From positions 3,596,001 through 3,660,000 of the forward strand of contig NZ_JAIHLP010000002.1 in NCBI RefSeq assembly GCF_020009625.1: a stretch of 64,000 nucleotides of DNA. Reading direction: 5' to 3'. The translations under genes were made by a program, and so were the position numbers. The notes under the pieces are model-generated. The model was not told where the DNA came from, searched no databases, and saw only the letters and a list, made by a program, of their open reading frames with translations. Below, piece by piece: positions 10,404-18,238 of the stretch. Source of the DNA: Leifsonia poae. GTDB lineage: Bacteria > Actinomycetota > Actinomycetes > Actinomycetales > Microbacteriaceae. How positions within the stretch are numbered: the stretch's first letter is position 1; every line of letters begins with the position of its first letter.

Positions 10404-11000
10404 CTAGTTCGATACCTCGGCGAGGTTCCGGATATTCGCCTGCACGTCCTCGATCGCCGTGGAGTACGCGCTTACCTTGTTGAGCATCCGTGTGAGCTCG
10501 ACCGGATCAGCGCCCTGCAATCGTCTCACTGCTCGCTGCAGAACCTGGCTGTAGTTCAACTGGCCACCCGCAGCACGCAACTCCGCACCCAGCTCAGAAA
10601 TCAAGTCGCGGTTGGACGTGAAGAACCCCGCGGCCCAGGCGAACCCGTACGCCATGAGTCCCGACCCGGCTGCGCCGGCCTGGTCGCTGCGCATCGCATC
10701 CGGGTCGTCGTCGGGGTGTCTGAGATTGAGCAGCTCTCGCCAACCATCAACCGTGGCTTCGAGGGCCGTATCCTCGCCGTCACGTCGCGCCAGGTACGCG
10801 AAGTCTGCGGCAGGGCCGGCCATCTTTATGCACGCGATCACGTCGCTGCGGCCTGACCACGGTTCGACGTTGACGGCTCCGCATCCGATGTCGTCGACCT
10901 CGACGTCGATGAATGGGCGACCGTGAGCGATGTAGGCGAGGGCGTGAGCGATCTCGTGCTCTGCGCCGACACGGCGGTTGTCTTCTTGGATGGTGGTCAT
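10404..11000 (-). CDS. Small M41-like HEXXH protein
   Basis: Encodes 198 residues, start 11000 preceded by GAGGACG. The N-terminus has HEIAHALAY (His15, Glu16, His19), a HEXXH zinc-protease motif resembling the HEAGHA motif of FtsH-type M41 peptidases, followed by a beta-rich segment (IDVEVDDIGCGAVNVEP) and AGPAADFAYLARR, which resembles the AGRAAE segment after the M41 active site. No AAA ATPase domain or membrane helix is present. Stand-alone M41-like domains are common on mobile elements, where their role is unknown. Peptidase activity is inferred from the motif only. Confidence 0.7.
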   Translation of the reverse strand: MTTIQEDNRRVGAEHEIAHALAYIAHGRPFIDVEVDDIGCGAVNVEPWSGRSDVIACIKMAGPAADFAYLARRDGEDTALEATVDGWRELLNLRHPDDDPDAMRSDQAGAAGSGLMAYGFAWAAGFFTSNRDLISELGAELRAAGGQLNYSQVLQRAVRRLQGADPVELTRMLNKVSAYSTAIEDVQANIRNLAEVSN

Positions 11001-11075
11001 GGGCGTCCTCAGTTTGGATTCGGTCGAGGCTTCTATGCGCGGCCTCCGGACTGGTGTGATCTCAGCGGTTGCGTG

Positions 11076-11729
11076 CTACTGACCGTTCAGTCTTCGCAAG
11101 TCGAGCAGGCCGTCGACGGTGTAGAGGGCTGCTCGCTCCCCTTCATGGTTGAGCGCCTTGAAATGGCGGTATGCCAGAGCGTTGTCGGTGTACCAGTTGT
11201 GCACGTGCCATTGCGCGCGTTCGTCTGCGGTGTAGTCGGCGGTCTCAGGTCGGGTGGGAAGGTAGTCGATGTCCCACTGGAGCGTCTTGATCCAGTGCTC
11301 GACCTCGAGGTCCATTGCCGCGTCGAGCATGTCGCCGGTAAATCCCCAGTACTTGTAGGGGTCGTAGCGGTCGTCGTGGTCGTAATTCCTGTCGATGTGC
11401 CGGTCTGCGACATCGACGGTGACGTGGAGTTCGGTCCCTTCGATGTAGATACGGAAGGTCGGACCACCTTCCGGTCCACTCGGTGAGTTCTGGATGGTTC
11501 GGACGTAGCGACGCTCTCGGTGACCCGCTTCGATGCGAGCGATCTGGGCTTTCAACCTTTCGATCTCGGCTCGGTCCTGGTTTCGGAGCTGGTTGATTGA
11601 GATGGGAGTGATGAGGATGACCCATGAGCGAGTGCCGGCGGGGTAGCCGGACGAGTGGGTCAATCCGTCCGGGAGGAGAATCGTGGGCGAGAAGGGATTT
11701 GCAGCTGCGTTGAGTGTGGTTTTGGGCAC
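11076..11729 (-). CDS. Hypothetical protein
   Basis: Encodes 217 residues; the start at 11729 has ATAGGAAC upstream. It has a short predicted coiled-coil (RAEIERLKAQIARIEAGHRE, about residues 54-73) and an acidic, aromatic-rich C-terminal half (HDDRYDPYKYWGFTGDMLDA, HVHNWYTDNALAYRHFKAL). No family is recognised. It lies between the M41-like gene and a degenerate transposase-like gene, all on the minus strand, with similar ribosome sites, suggesting a shared accessory origin. Confidence 0.65.
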   Translation of the reverse strand: MPKTTLNAAANPFSPTILLPDGLTHSSGYPAGTRSWVILITPISINQLRNQDRAEIERLKAQIARIEAGHRERRYVRTIQNSPSGPEGGPTFRIYIEGTELHVTVDVADRHIDRNYDHDDRYDPYKYWGFTGDMLDAAMDLEVEHWIKTLQWDIDYLPTRPETADYTADERAQWHVHNWYTDNALAYRHFKALNHEGERAALYTVDGLLDLRRLNGQ

Positions 11730-11834
11730 GATGACTTGTTCCTATCTGGAGTGGAGTGATGGGGCGAGGGCGGCACCGCTGGATCGGGTCTCACGATCGA
11801 GCGGGCGCTGACCCGCGCGTGGAGATGAGGCGCC

Positions 11835-13127
11835 TCAGCGGGTGCCGTGGGAGCCGAACTCACCAGACTTTGGGGAACGGGTGAGCTCCACACGCCGCTC
11901 GGGGTGGCCCCAGCTTGGGCTCGAGGCGCTGAGTTCAAGGGTGGCTCCGCGAAGGGCTCGGCGGTCGCTCGAGAGTCGATGCCTGCTCTCTTCTGCTGAC
12001 ACGTGTGCGATGGACATCATGTTCATCGCCGCCAGGTGAATGGCGAGGGATAGTTGGGCGTGGCCGAGGCCTCGGGACTTGCGATGGAGGTGCCCGAGGA
12101 CGTTGGCGCTGACGCCTCGCGCGTGGATGCGCTCAGCGCGATGCTGTCCTTCGTTCCCATCCCTGCGAGAGCTGGTTAGTCCGGGGGCCTCGAAAGTATT
12201 CGTCGCTCGGTCATTTCGGTGTCTGGTCGTCGCGCGTCGGGTCGGTAGACGCTCTATGCCTGCGTGGCGAGCGGACTCGATGACTGCCAGCGCTGCGTCT
12301 AAGTCGCTCTGACCAGGACGTTGCAGGGTGGCGCCGGCCACGATCAGAGGGAGCTTTCGTGGGGAGCCCAGCGACGGGTAGGGGACTGCAAAGTATGCAG
12401 TCCAGCCCCAGAGCGGTCGACCGGCTCCTGCTGCACGGATTGGGCTCGGGAATGCGACAGCGAACGGGTCGCTCACGCCTAGGTCCTGCACCTGCTTGGT
12501 CCGATCGGAGTGGGAAGGGCTGGGCCCCGAGCCCGGGATGAAGATTGCTGAGCTTGTGAGGCAGAACTCGAGCGACCTGTCGGTCGACGGGCGGACGGGA
12601 GTGGTGATCAGACGGCGGGTCAGCTCGTCGAGTCGATCTCCTCGACGTGCCTCGAGATCAGAATCGTGTTGTCCGACAATTCGCGCCGCCTCTTGCCTGG
12701 TGCGACGTCTGTACCTTGAGATGGGGTACGGGTCGATTGGAGCCAGCAGTCGAGCGATCGCCCGCTGGGCCGCTGCCGAGCGGAGATCCCCTCTGTCGGC
12801 CGGCCGGCCGACCTGCAGGGTCATTCTGTGCTCGGGGGAGAGGCGCTCGAAGAGGATCTCGGCGATGTCGCTGTTCCGGGGCGCGTGACCTTCGATGGCG
12901 GCGAGGAGCCAGGCAGTCAGGATGGCCGCATCGTCAATCGCAGCGCCGGCTACGTAGTGGCCAGGGGTGACGTCGTCGTGACGCCACTCTGCTAGGCGTG
13001 ATGGGATCCTGCTCTGGTGGACGAGGTTGTGCGCACGCTCGAAGAGTCCGTCGGGAATCGGCGGAAGTCGGTGCGCGCGCGCCTCTGAGGCGGTGTTGGT
13101 GAGGCGGGTGGGAAGCCCGTTGGGCAT
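11835..13127 (-). pseudogene. Degenerate transposase-like gene
   Basis: The first ~300 codons read as an orderly protein (RAHRLPPIPDGLFERA at the start; GWTAYFAVPYPSLG and IVAGATLQRPGQSDLDAALA near residues 235-275) that resembles a transposase-like protein widespread in actinobacterial accessory DNA. After ALAVIESARHAGI the frame turns into Arg/Ser-rich sequence with no such pattern, and only a short helical piece (AQLSLAIHLAAMNMMSIAHV) looks conserved. This fits loss of the central part containing remaining catalytic residues. Start 13127 has ATAGGAGCG upstream. The family call is from memory of the pattern and should be treated as moderate. Confidence 0.5.
11858..11880 (+). repeat. Imperfect direct repeat, copy A (flanks transposase-like gene)
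   Basis: The block around TCACCAGACTT-x-GGGG-x-ACG matches a second copy at 13267-13289 at about 19 of 23 positions, same orientation, about 1.4 kb apart, bracketing the degenerate transposase-like gene. Confidence 0.45.
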
Positions 13128-13266
13128 GACGAATCGCTCCTATCGGAATGTGTGCGTTCGGATGTTGATAGGGCGAGACCGACGCCGTCAGATTTGGTCT
13201 CGTGATCCGACGGGGTCACTCATCACGGTACGAGACTGATTCGTCCAAGAGGGCCGTTTGGAAAGG

Positions 13267-13289
13267 AATTCACCAGACTTGGGGGTACG
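13267..13289 (+). repeat. Imperfect direct repeat, copy B
   Basis: Partner of the copy at 11858-11880. It lies about 140 bases upstream of the transposase-like start codon (minus strand orientation) and just right of an otherwise empty stretch (13128-13355). Confidence 0.45.
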
Positions 13290-13355
13290 TGGCCGACCGA
13301 ATTGTCCCTCGAAATGGTGAGAGTTTCGGCCTCTGTGCGAGAGTCTCACGTTTGC

Positions 13356-14042
13356 TCACTCCTTCCACGCCCACGCGGTCTGGCCGGCGTCGCGGATTGC
13401 GTCGTTGAGGCGGTTATCGCGAAGGATTTCCCAGACGGTTTTCCCGTGGCGTTTCGCGGCGGGCGTCACGAGGTATTGCCACCACGTCCACGCGTCGCTG
13501 GTGCCCGCTGCGAGTTCGGCGATGACCTCGGCTAGCCCGGGCAGAAGCGAGTCATCGTCTCCGAACTGGAATGCCGGGTAGAGGTCAGTTCCGTCTGCCG
13601 TCACAACGCGCAGGATCTGGTCTGTTTGCACGAGCTGATCAAGTTCGCTCTGGGACAAGCGGAGCCGTGCGCAGAGGCTCGCGTCGGTGTGGACGGGGCC
13701 GAGGACGTGCCAGGTCGAGTCACGAACGGCGGGCGGGGCGTCGGCAGCGATGATGGAGATGATCCTGCTGGTGATGTACCAGAGCAGCCCGTCGTCGGCA
13801 TCGTCGGCCTTAGGGTGGAGAGTCCATTGCCCACGCTCGCCGACCCGCACTCTGTTGAGCGTGCGCAGCGAGTGCCTGCTGTCAGACGGCGTTTCGACAA
13901 TCCGCGGATACCCGTCGACGCGTTCGACGGTGGCCTCCGACAGGTCGATGCGATAAACGCTCGAAGTCGCGGTAGTGACAAGATATGCGCCACGGTCACG
14001 GAGTGTCAGCTCGCTGCGGTGTTCCTGCTCTCGGTCCCTCAT
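13356..14042 (-). CDS. Two-part hypothetical protein with MbcA/ParS-like C-terminus
   Basis: Encodes 228 residues from ATG 14042, directly after the TGA of the small gene upstream (TGAATG), which indicates coupling. The N-terminal ~45 residues carry GAYLVTTATSSVYRIDLSEA, a strand-rich block also found in two nearby genes. The C-terminal ~75 residues (DGTDLYPAFQFG, LLPGLAEVIAEL, WTWWQYLVTPAAKRHGKTVW) follow the pattern of the toxin-binding domain of MbcA/ParS/Xre antitoxins (DUF2384-like): a sheet DG-x-x-YP-FQF, a Leu-rich helix, a Trp-rich helix, then a G-x-x-(PV)-x-x-(LI) element. No RES toxin gene is nearby. The antitoxin-like call is an inference from pattern. Confidence 0.65.
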   Translation of the reverse strand: MRDREQEHRSELTLRDRGAYLVTTATSSVYRIDLSEATVERVDGYPRIVETPSDSRHSLRTLNRVRVGERGQWTLHPKADDADDGLLWYITSRIISIIAADAPPAVRDSTWHVLGPVHTDASLCARLRLSQSELDQLVQTDQILRVVTADGTDLYPAFQFGDDDSLLPGLAEVIAELAAGTSDAWTWWQYLVTPAAKRHGKTVWEILRDNRLNDAIRDAGQTAWAWKE

Positions 14043-14207
14043 TCAAAGGCCCCTGTCGTCCGTAATCCGCGCCTGCTCGAAGGGGACCGTCGCGTTGCCG
14101 TATTCATCGAGCTCGACGCATCCAGAGCACTGCCCGGGATAAGGAGGATTGGGCGGTAGAGGTCGCGCGCAATGACGGCAACAGGCTGCTGTCCTGAGTG
14201 TGAGCAC
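14043..14207 (-). CDS. 54-residue zinc-ribbon-like protein
   Basis: A short gene starting with GTG at 14207, two bases after the TAA that ends the upstream remnant, and ending with TGA that abuts the next ATG. The protein starts VLTLRTAACCRHCARPLPPN and continues with CSGCVELDEYGNATVPFEQA. The pairs C-R-H-C (residues 10-13) and C-S-G-C (27-30) make a four-Cys zinc ribbon likely. Its tight packing between neighbours on the same strand and its ordered composition support it as real. Confidence 0.6.
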   Translation of the reverse strand: MLTLRTAACCRHCARPLPPNPPYPGQCSGCVELDEYGNATVPFEQARITDDRGL

Positions 14208-14208
14208 G

Positions 14209-14344
14209 TTATCGCCCCGACAGCTCCACAGTGCTGGCGTCCAGATCGAACCGATAAGCGGACCCGCTGACGGTGGTGACCAAGTAAGACGCCGGCGTCC
14301 CGGTCGGTCAACTCAGCGGGGTCAGCACTGGATGAGTTCGTCAT
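14209..14344 (-). pseudogene. Frameshifted third copy of the YLVTT-type domain gene
   Basis: An excellent ribosome site (GAGGAGGAGAGG) precedes ATG 14344, which opens MTNSSSADPAELTDRDAGV. The frame then leaves the homologous path: one extra T at 14286-14287 shifts it. Removing that base gives YLVTTVSGSAYRFDLDAS and a TAA at 14209, aligning with the N-terminus of the gene at 13356-14042. As it stands, ribosomes starting here would read on to 14039. Confidence 0.6.
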
Positions 14345-14488
14345 GACGCCTCTCCTCCTCGACGTGTGGCGTCGAACGTATGACGGGCACTTCGGGTGAT
14401 TCAGCCGACTCCGCGACAAACGCTCATCTGCGCCTGTGGCGATCGCGTTCTCGGCAGGTAGCGTCCCTTCATCGCAAGGAGGTCCGAG

Positions 14489-14878
14489 ATGGATGACGAC
14501 GACATCGAGACGGTGTTCATCACCCCGATCATGCAGCTGCTGGTCTCTGACCAGACCGTGCAACTTCGCGGTAGGTTCCTGATCACAACCGAATCCGGCA
14601 GCCGATACGAGATCGACACCGAACGGGAGCGACTACGCCGAATACCTGGAACTCACGCCCCGGACGACCCGGAGGTGGGCTTCCCCTCTCGGTTGCGCCG
14701 CGACGGCGAGGAAGTGGCGCTGTTGCGAATCCTCAAGCTCGCGATCGGTGAACCGGCGGTCTTCGATGTGGAACCACTCGGTGATCCGCGCCGAGTCACG
14801 TTCACCAGGCGCACCACCACCTACGTGACCGACATCCGCCAGGTCGACGGAGGCCCCTCAGTGGGGAGACCCGCATGA
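14489..14878 (+). CDS. Small protein with YLVTT-type domain
   Basis: Encodes 129 residues; AAGGAGGTC lies 5 bases before ATG 14489, a very strong site. The middle part GRFLITTESGSRYEIDTERE matches the block in the two minus-strand neighbours (aromatic-L-(IV)-TT-x-S-x-S-x-Y-x-(IF)-D), followed by GEPAVFDVEPLGDPRRVTFT, a further strand-rich stretch. It diverges from the frameshifted copy across a 144-base promoter region and overlaps the next small gene by ATGA. No known family is recognised. Confidence 0.7.
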   Translation: MDDDDIETVFITPIMQLLVSDQTVQLRGRFLITTESGSRYEIDTERERLRRIPGTHAPDDPEVGFPSRLRRDGEEVALLRILKLAIGEPAVFDVEPLGDPRRVTFTRRTTTYVTDIRQVDGGPSVGRPA

Positions 14879-15003
14879 TCGAGAAGGCTGGCTGGCAGGA
14901 AGTACGTGCGTGCGCCATCGCCTCCCAGACCATCCCGGAAGGCATCGTCATCCGTGCCAAAGCGGAAGGACTCGGCCCTCAAAGCATCATCGACCTGAAC
15001 TAG
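14875..15003 (+). CDS. 42-residue protein coupled to the upstream gene
   Basis: ATG 14875 overlaps the TGA of the preceding gene as ATGA, so it is probably translated by coupling. The product, MIEKAGWQEVRACAIASQTI through QSIIDLN, is small and soluble with no recognised motif. It is accepted on the overlap and on its non-random composition; it is too short for certainty. Confidence 0.45.
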   Translation: MIEKAGWQEVRACAIASQTIPEGIVIRAKAEGLGPQSIIDLN

Positions 15004-15100
15004 CGCGCATGGGAGATCTGAGACGGCTTGCCGCAGTTGCAGTCCGTCCTTCCCATTCGGCTAATTCGCCGCCACGCCTCCTGGGTTCGTCGACGTCCGT

Positions 15101-15406
15101 ATGCTCGACCAAAACGAGGAACCGATCTGGTGGATCGACATCCTCCGAGCGCCCTACCGAATCGACGACGTCGACACCTTCACTGACCAACGCCTCGACG
15201 GTGCAGTCGCCTACCTGCGAGAACACGCTCGCGAGCTCTTCCAAGCAGCGCGTTCGGCTCAGCTGGAAGACAGCGACCGGTACCACATCGGTTCTTGGGT
15301 CCAGGCAACGCCGCTTTGGAAACACTTGACCGCCGAAGCCGAGCGACGACAGGACGCCGGCGGCCGATCACCGATCGTCGCCATGACACAGTCGACAGAC
15401 GGATAG
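15101..15406 (+). CDS. Hypothetical 101-residue protein
   Basis: From ATG 15101, the only start after an in-frame TAA at 15062. It is acidic and aromatic-rich at the N-terminus (EEPIWWIDILRAPYRIDDVD), then helical (LDGAVAYLREHARELFQAAR) and ends SPIVAMTQSTDG. No ribosome site is visible, so the gene could be the 3' part of a larger lost gene. It is on the same strand as the two small genes before it. Confidence 0.5.
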   Translation: MLDQNEEPIWWIDILRAPYRIDDVDTFTDQRLDGAVAYLREHARELFQAARSAQLEDSDRYHIGSWVQATPLWKHLTAEAERRQDAGGRSPIVAMTQSTDG

Positions 15407-15699
15407 CCTCCGGTCGCGCTATTTACACTTCGAACCTTGTGTAAAGGAATGTAAGAGCGCACGCACCGAGCCGGATCACGCTCGCGGCTACCCCGATGTG
15501 CAGGCGGCGATGCGGACGTTCAGGAGCGGGTCGCTACCGTTTACGCCATTGTTGCAGACGCCGGTGGGACTCCGACCGCGAAGAGAAAGGTTCGTGTCGA
15601 ATGCGGTGGACTCCCCTGTTTGGGAGACGTGTCTATTCCTCACTAGTCGCTTAGTGTTTGCAAATAGGCCGCTCGGATGCCGATGTTCTTGGAGGTCGC
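15407..15699. other. Upstream region of the HEPN operon with an inverted repeat
   Basis: A non-coding stretch of 293 bases. TTTACAC (15422-15428) and GTGTAAA (15439-15445) form a perfect 7-base inverted repeat with a 10-base spacer, a plausible operator or weak hairpin. The remainder has weak open frames with no ribosome sites. The HEPN gene ribosome site GGAGG closes the stretch. Confidence 0.4.
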
Positions 15700-16635
15700 A
15701 TGGCGCCTGTTCACCCGCTTCAATCGGCACTTGACAGGGCAACGGCGGCCACCTTCACCGTTGTCGATTTGATCGACATCGCTCGCGCGCGCAAGCCATC
15801 GTCCTCTGGGCGTGAGGGACGCACAGACGCCAAGCAGGTGTCCCTGTATCGGGCCCTCGTCGCGTCGAGCGTCGCTGCCCTCGAAGAGACATTTGAGGCC
15901 CTCACGGTAGCTGCTCTTGCTGGGCTAGGAACGCCGCGAGCGGCCATATCGACGCTGACAATAGCTATTGCAAAAAGTCTGCAATCGCCCAGTCCGAGAA
16001 ACCTAGACAGCCTCCTCGGAGATTACGTCGGCTTTACCCCTAGTGATCATTGGTCCGCGCATCTTGCGCACTCGCCAGTCGCATATCGTCGTTCAGACCT
16101 CGCCGATAAGAGCCTCGATCATCGGCTGATCTTCACGGCCTACACAAACTTCCGCGACTTCGCTGGAAGTGAACTAAGCGACGTTCTAGCCCGGTTCGTC
16201 CGCATACGGAACTCTTTCGCGCATCAGGACACTTCGACGACGATCTTTACAAGGCCGGAGCAGGGGCATCTCCGCACGCTCCGACGTCGCAAGGCCCTTC
16301 CGGGGGCGGAATCCGTTTTCGTAGAAAGCGTGTCTACAACGTGCGCCGTGACGCTCGATGCGAATGCACCCTCTACTGCTGATCCCGTCGTGCGGTGGAC
16401 ACTGCACGAAACCCACGCTGTAAATGCGCTTCTTATGTACGTAGGCCTTGTCGCGTCGACTACCGACGCCTTGGCTGTGCATCTTGAGGCGACTGGCGGC
16501 CCCGTAATTGCCAAGCATGACCGGCTTGTGTTGCGTGTCCAGGACGGGCGATGGTGGGACTGGAATCATGGGCACTCCTTCGGCACCACCAACGTGGACT
16601 TCGAGCTCATTCCATACAGACCCAACTCGCGGTAG
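15700..16635 (+). CDS. HEPN-motif protein (RiboL-PSP-HEPN-like)
   Basis: Encodes 311 residues from ATG 15700, chosen because TTGGAGG lies directly upstream; an open frame extends 14 codons earlier. It is mainly helical. Near residues 165-178 it has ARFVRIRNSFAHQD: Arg170-Asn-x3-His175 is the R-x4-H (RN-x-x-x-H) signature of HEPN ribonucleases. Preceding helices (ALVASSVAALEETFEALT) fit the HEPN bundle of the RiboL-PSP group. HEPN proteins with this motif are typically RNases in toxin-antitoxin, abortive infection or other defence systems. It is followed on the same strand by three genes, one with a second HEPN motif. RNase activity is inferred from the motif. Confidence 0.75.
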   Translation: MAPVHPLQSALDRATAATFTVVDLIDIARARKPSSSGREGRTDAKQVSLYRALVASSVAALEETFEALTVAALAGLGTPRAAISTLTIAIAKSLQSPSPRNLDSLLGDYVGFTPSDHWSAHLAHSPVAYRRSDLADKSLDHRLIFTAYTNFRDFAGSELSDVLARFVRIRNSFAHQDTSTTIFTRPEQGHLRTLRRRKALPGAESVFVESVSTTCAVTLDANAPSTADPVVRWTLHETHAVNALLMYVGLVASTTDALAVHLEATGGPVIAKHDRLVLRVQDGRWWDWNHGHSFGTTNVDFELIPYRPNSR

Positions 16636-16878
16636 TTCTGGTCGAGATGGGCCGCGTCGTTGCTGGCGCGAAGATGCCATTTCCTCCGAGTCAGGGCAAG
16701 AGACGCTCGCAAGGCCACCGACGGAACTTGAGCCACGCAAGAGGAGGGGGCAGGAAGCCGCATCCCACGATAGACGAGCAGCTTCGATTGAAACTCTCGG
16801 CGTGTCCACAACGGATTTCGGCGCGTCGTGGTGAGGTATCTACAATGCGCGGTAGCTTGAAGCTGAGGAGGGCGTTTG

Positions 16879-17478
16879 ATGGATGTCGAAGAGCTGCTTG
16901 CACGCGCCTGGGGGGCCGTTGAAAAGGCGGGCATTCCTGAACCGCTGCAGGAGTACGCATTCAAGGAGGCGCTGAGCCGGCTCGCTAGGGACGACTCGGG
17001 AGGGTCCTCGGGCTTGAATGAAAGCCCAGGCGGGAGCAAAGGGAAGCAGCTCTCGGGAGAACCGAGCCGCGAGATTTCCTCGACCGATGAGGAACTTTTT
17101 GCGAAGTTTTCCGCTGAATGCGGGATCGCCGTCACTGACTTGGAACGCGTGTACTACTTCAGCAGCGGCGAACCGCACTTGAACGGTCCGCGGAGCAAAC
17201 TGGGTAAGACGTCATCGGAGCAGGCCAAGGCGGTTGCCCTTGCGTTGACAGCTGCATACGACTACGCGCTAGACAAGCAGGTGGCTGACGAAGTCGTTCG
17301 TGCGGAAGCCGTGCGCCTGAAATGCGACTTGGGTGGCACCTGGGCGCGAACAATGAATGGGCTGTCTGCGATTAGTTGGGTCGGAGCCAACCGACAGAAG
17401 CAGTTCAAGGCTAAAGCGGACACAGCCGATGCGCTGAAGAAGCTGGTTGCCGCAATCCTCGGTTTGCCTGCTGAATGA
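16879..17478 (+). CDS. Hypothetical protein in HEPN operon
   Basis: Encodes 199 residues. GAGGAGGG lies 7 bases before ATG 16879; a TTG just before it is less likely. A -10-like TACAAT sits at 16841-16846. The protein begins with a helical region (LLARAWGAVEKAGIPEPLQE), a Ser/Gly-rich linker at about residues 40-68, and a longer ordered domain with ECGIAVTDLERVYYF, EQAKAVALALTAAYDYAL and LGGTWARTMNGLSAISWVG. It ends in an ATGA overlap with the next gene. No named family is recognised. The linker and the two-domain form suggest an adaptor or sensor for its partners, but this is guesswork. Confidence 0.7.
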   Translation: MDVEELLARAWGAVEKAGIPEPLQEYAFKEALSRLARDDSGGSSGLNESPGGSKGKQLSGEPSREISSTDEELFAKFSAECGIAVTDLERVYYFSSGEPHLNGPRSKLGKTSSEQAKAVALALTAAYDYALDKQVADEVVRAEAVRLKCDLGGTWARTMNGLSAISWVGANRQKQFKAKADTADALKKLVAAILGLPAE

Positions 17479-18221
17479 AACTCGTCGAGTATCTCGCACC
17501 GCTGAAAGGTAGCACTCAGCAGGCCCGCATTCTCGCAACTATGTACTTCCTTGAGCGGACGGCCGGCGAACGGCAATTCACGACGGGCCATCTTCGAAAC
17601 TCTATGGCTGAGGCTCGTATCAACGTCAGGTCGTGGAACTTCACGGCACGCTTGAGTGCGGCAGGTCATGCGGTTCACGCGCAAGGTAAAGGCGTGGCAC
17701 GCACGTGGGAGCTGACGGACTCGGGTAGAGAGGCAGTCGAGGCGTTCGCACCGCCCCTTCCGGTAGCGGCTGCAGCAGTAGCTAGGCGGAGCGAAGCGGC
17801 GGCTCTCCGCGTTCGGATTGCGGCCATCGTTGACGTAGAGGCGCGCGACTTTGCCTCCGAGGCAGTCGACTGCCTTGAAATCGGTGCACATAGGGCGGCG
17901 ATAGTTTTCATGTGGGTCGCAGCAGCTCACGAAATCCAGGAACGTATTTGGAAGGCATCGACTCCGGCTGCTATTACCGCGGCGGCGCAAAGCCACAACC
18001 CCAGGGCAAAGACTTGCAAAAAGCGAGACGACCTAAGTGAGTACAACGAAGAGCTTCTTCTTCAGATAGCGCAAGATCAGGGTGTCATCGACAAGAACCA
18101 GAAAGCAGAGCTGACCAAAGCCCTCGGTCTTCGCAACAGCTCCGGTCATCCAAATAAGCTGCGTCCCGGCGAGCACCGTGCGAAAGCACATATTGAAGAC
18201 ATCATCTCAATGCTGTTTTGA
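17475..18221 (+). CDS. Winged-helix protein with C-terminal HEPN motif
   Basis: Encodes 248 residues; ATG 17475 overlaps the preceding stop as ATGA. Residues 1-90 look like a winged helix used in DNA or RNA contact (QARILATMYFLERTAGERQF ... ARTWELTDSGREAVEAF). From about residue 115 a helical domain starts with EARDFASEAVDCLEIGAHRA and closes with LGLRNSSGHPNKLRPGEHRA, where Arg220-Asn-x3-His225 is a HEPN R-x4-H motif. The pairing of HTH and HEPN parts recalls regulated RNase effectors in defence loci. It is cotranslated with its neighbours. The catalytic role is inferred. Confidence 0.72.
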   Translation: MKLVEYLAPLKGSTQQARILATMYFLERTAGERQFTTGHLRNSMAEARINVRSWNFTARLSAAGHAVHAQGKGVARTWELTDSGREAVEAFAPPLPVAAAAVARRSEAAALRVRIAAIVDVEARDFASEAVDCLEIGAHRAAIVFMWVAAAHEIQERIWKASTPAAITAAAQSHNPRAKTCKKRDDLSEYNEELLLQIAQDQGVIDKNQKAELTKALGLRNSSGHPNKLRPGEHRAKAHIEDIISMLF

Positions 18222-18238
18222 TCACGGAGAGGACCTTA

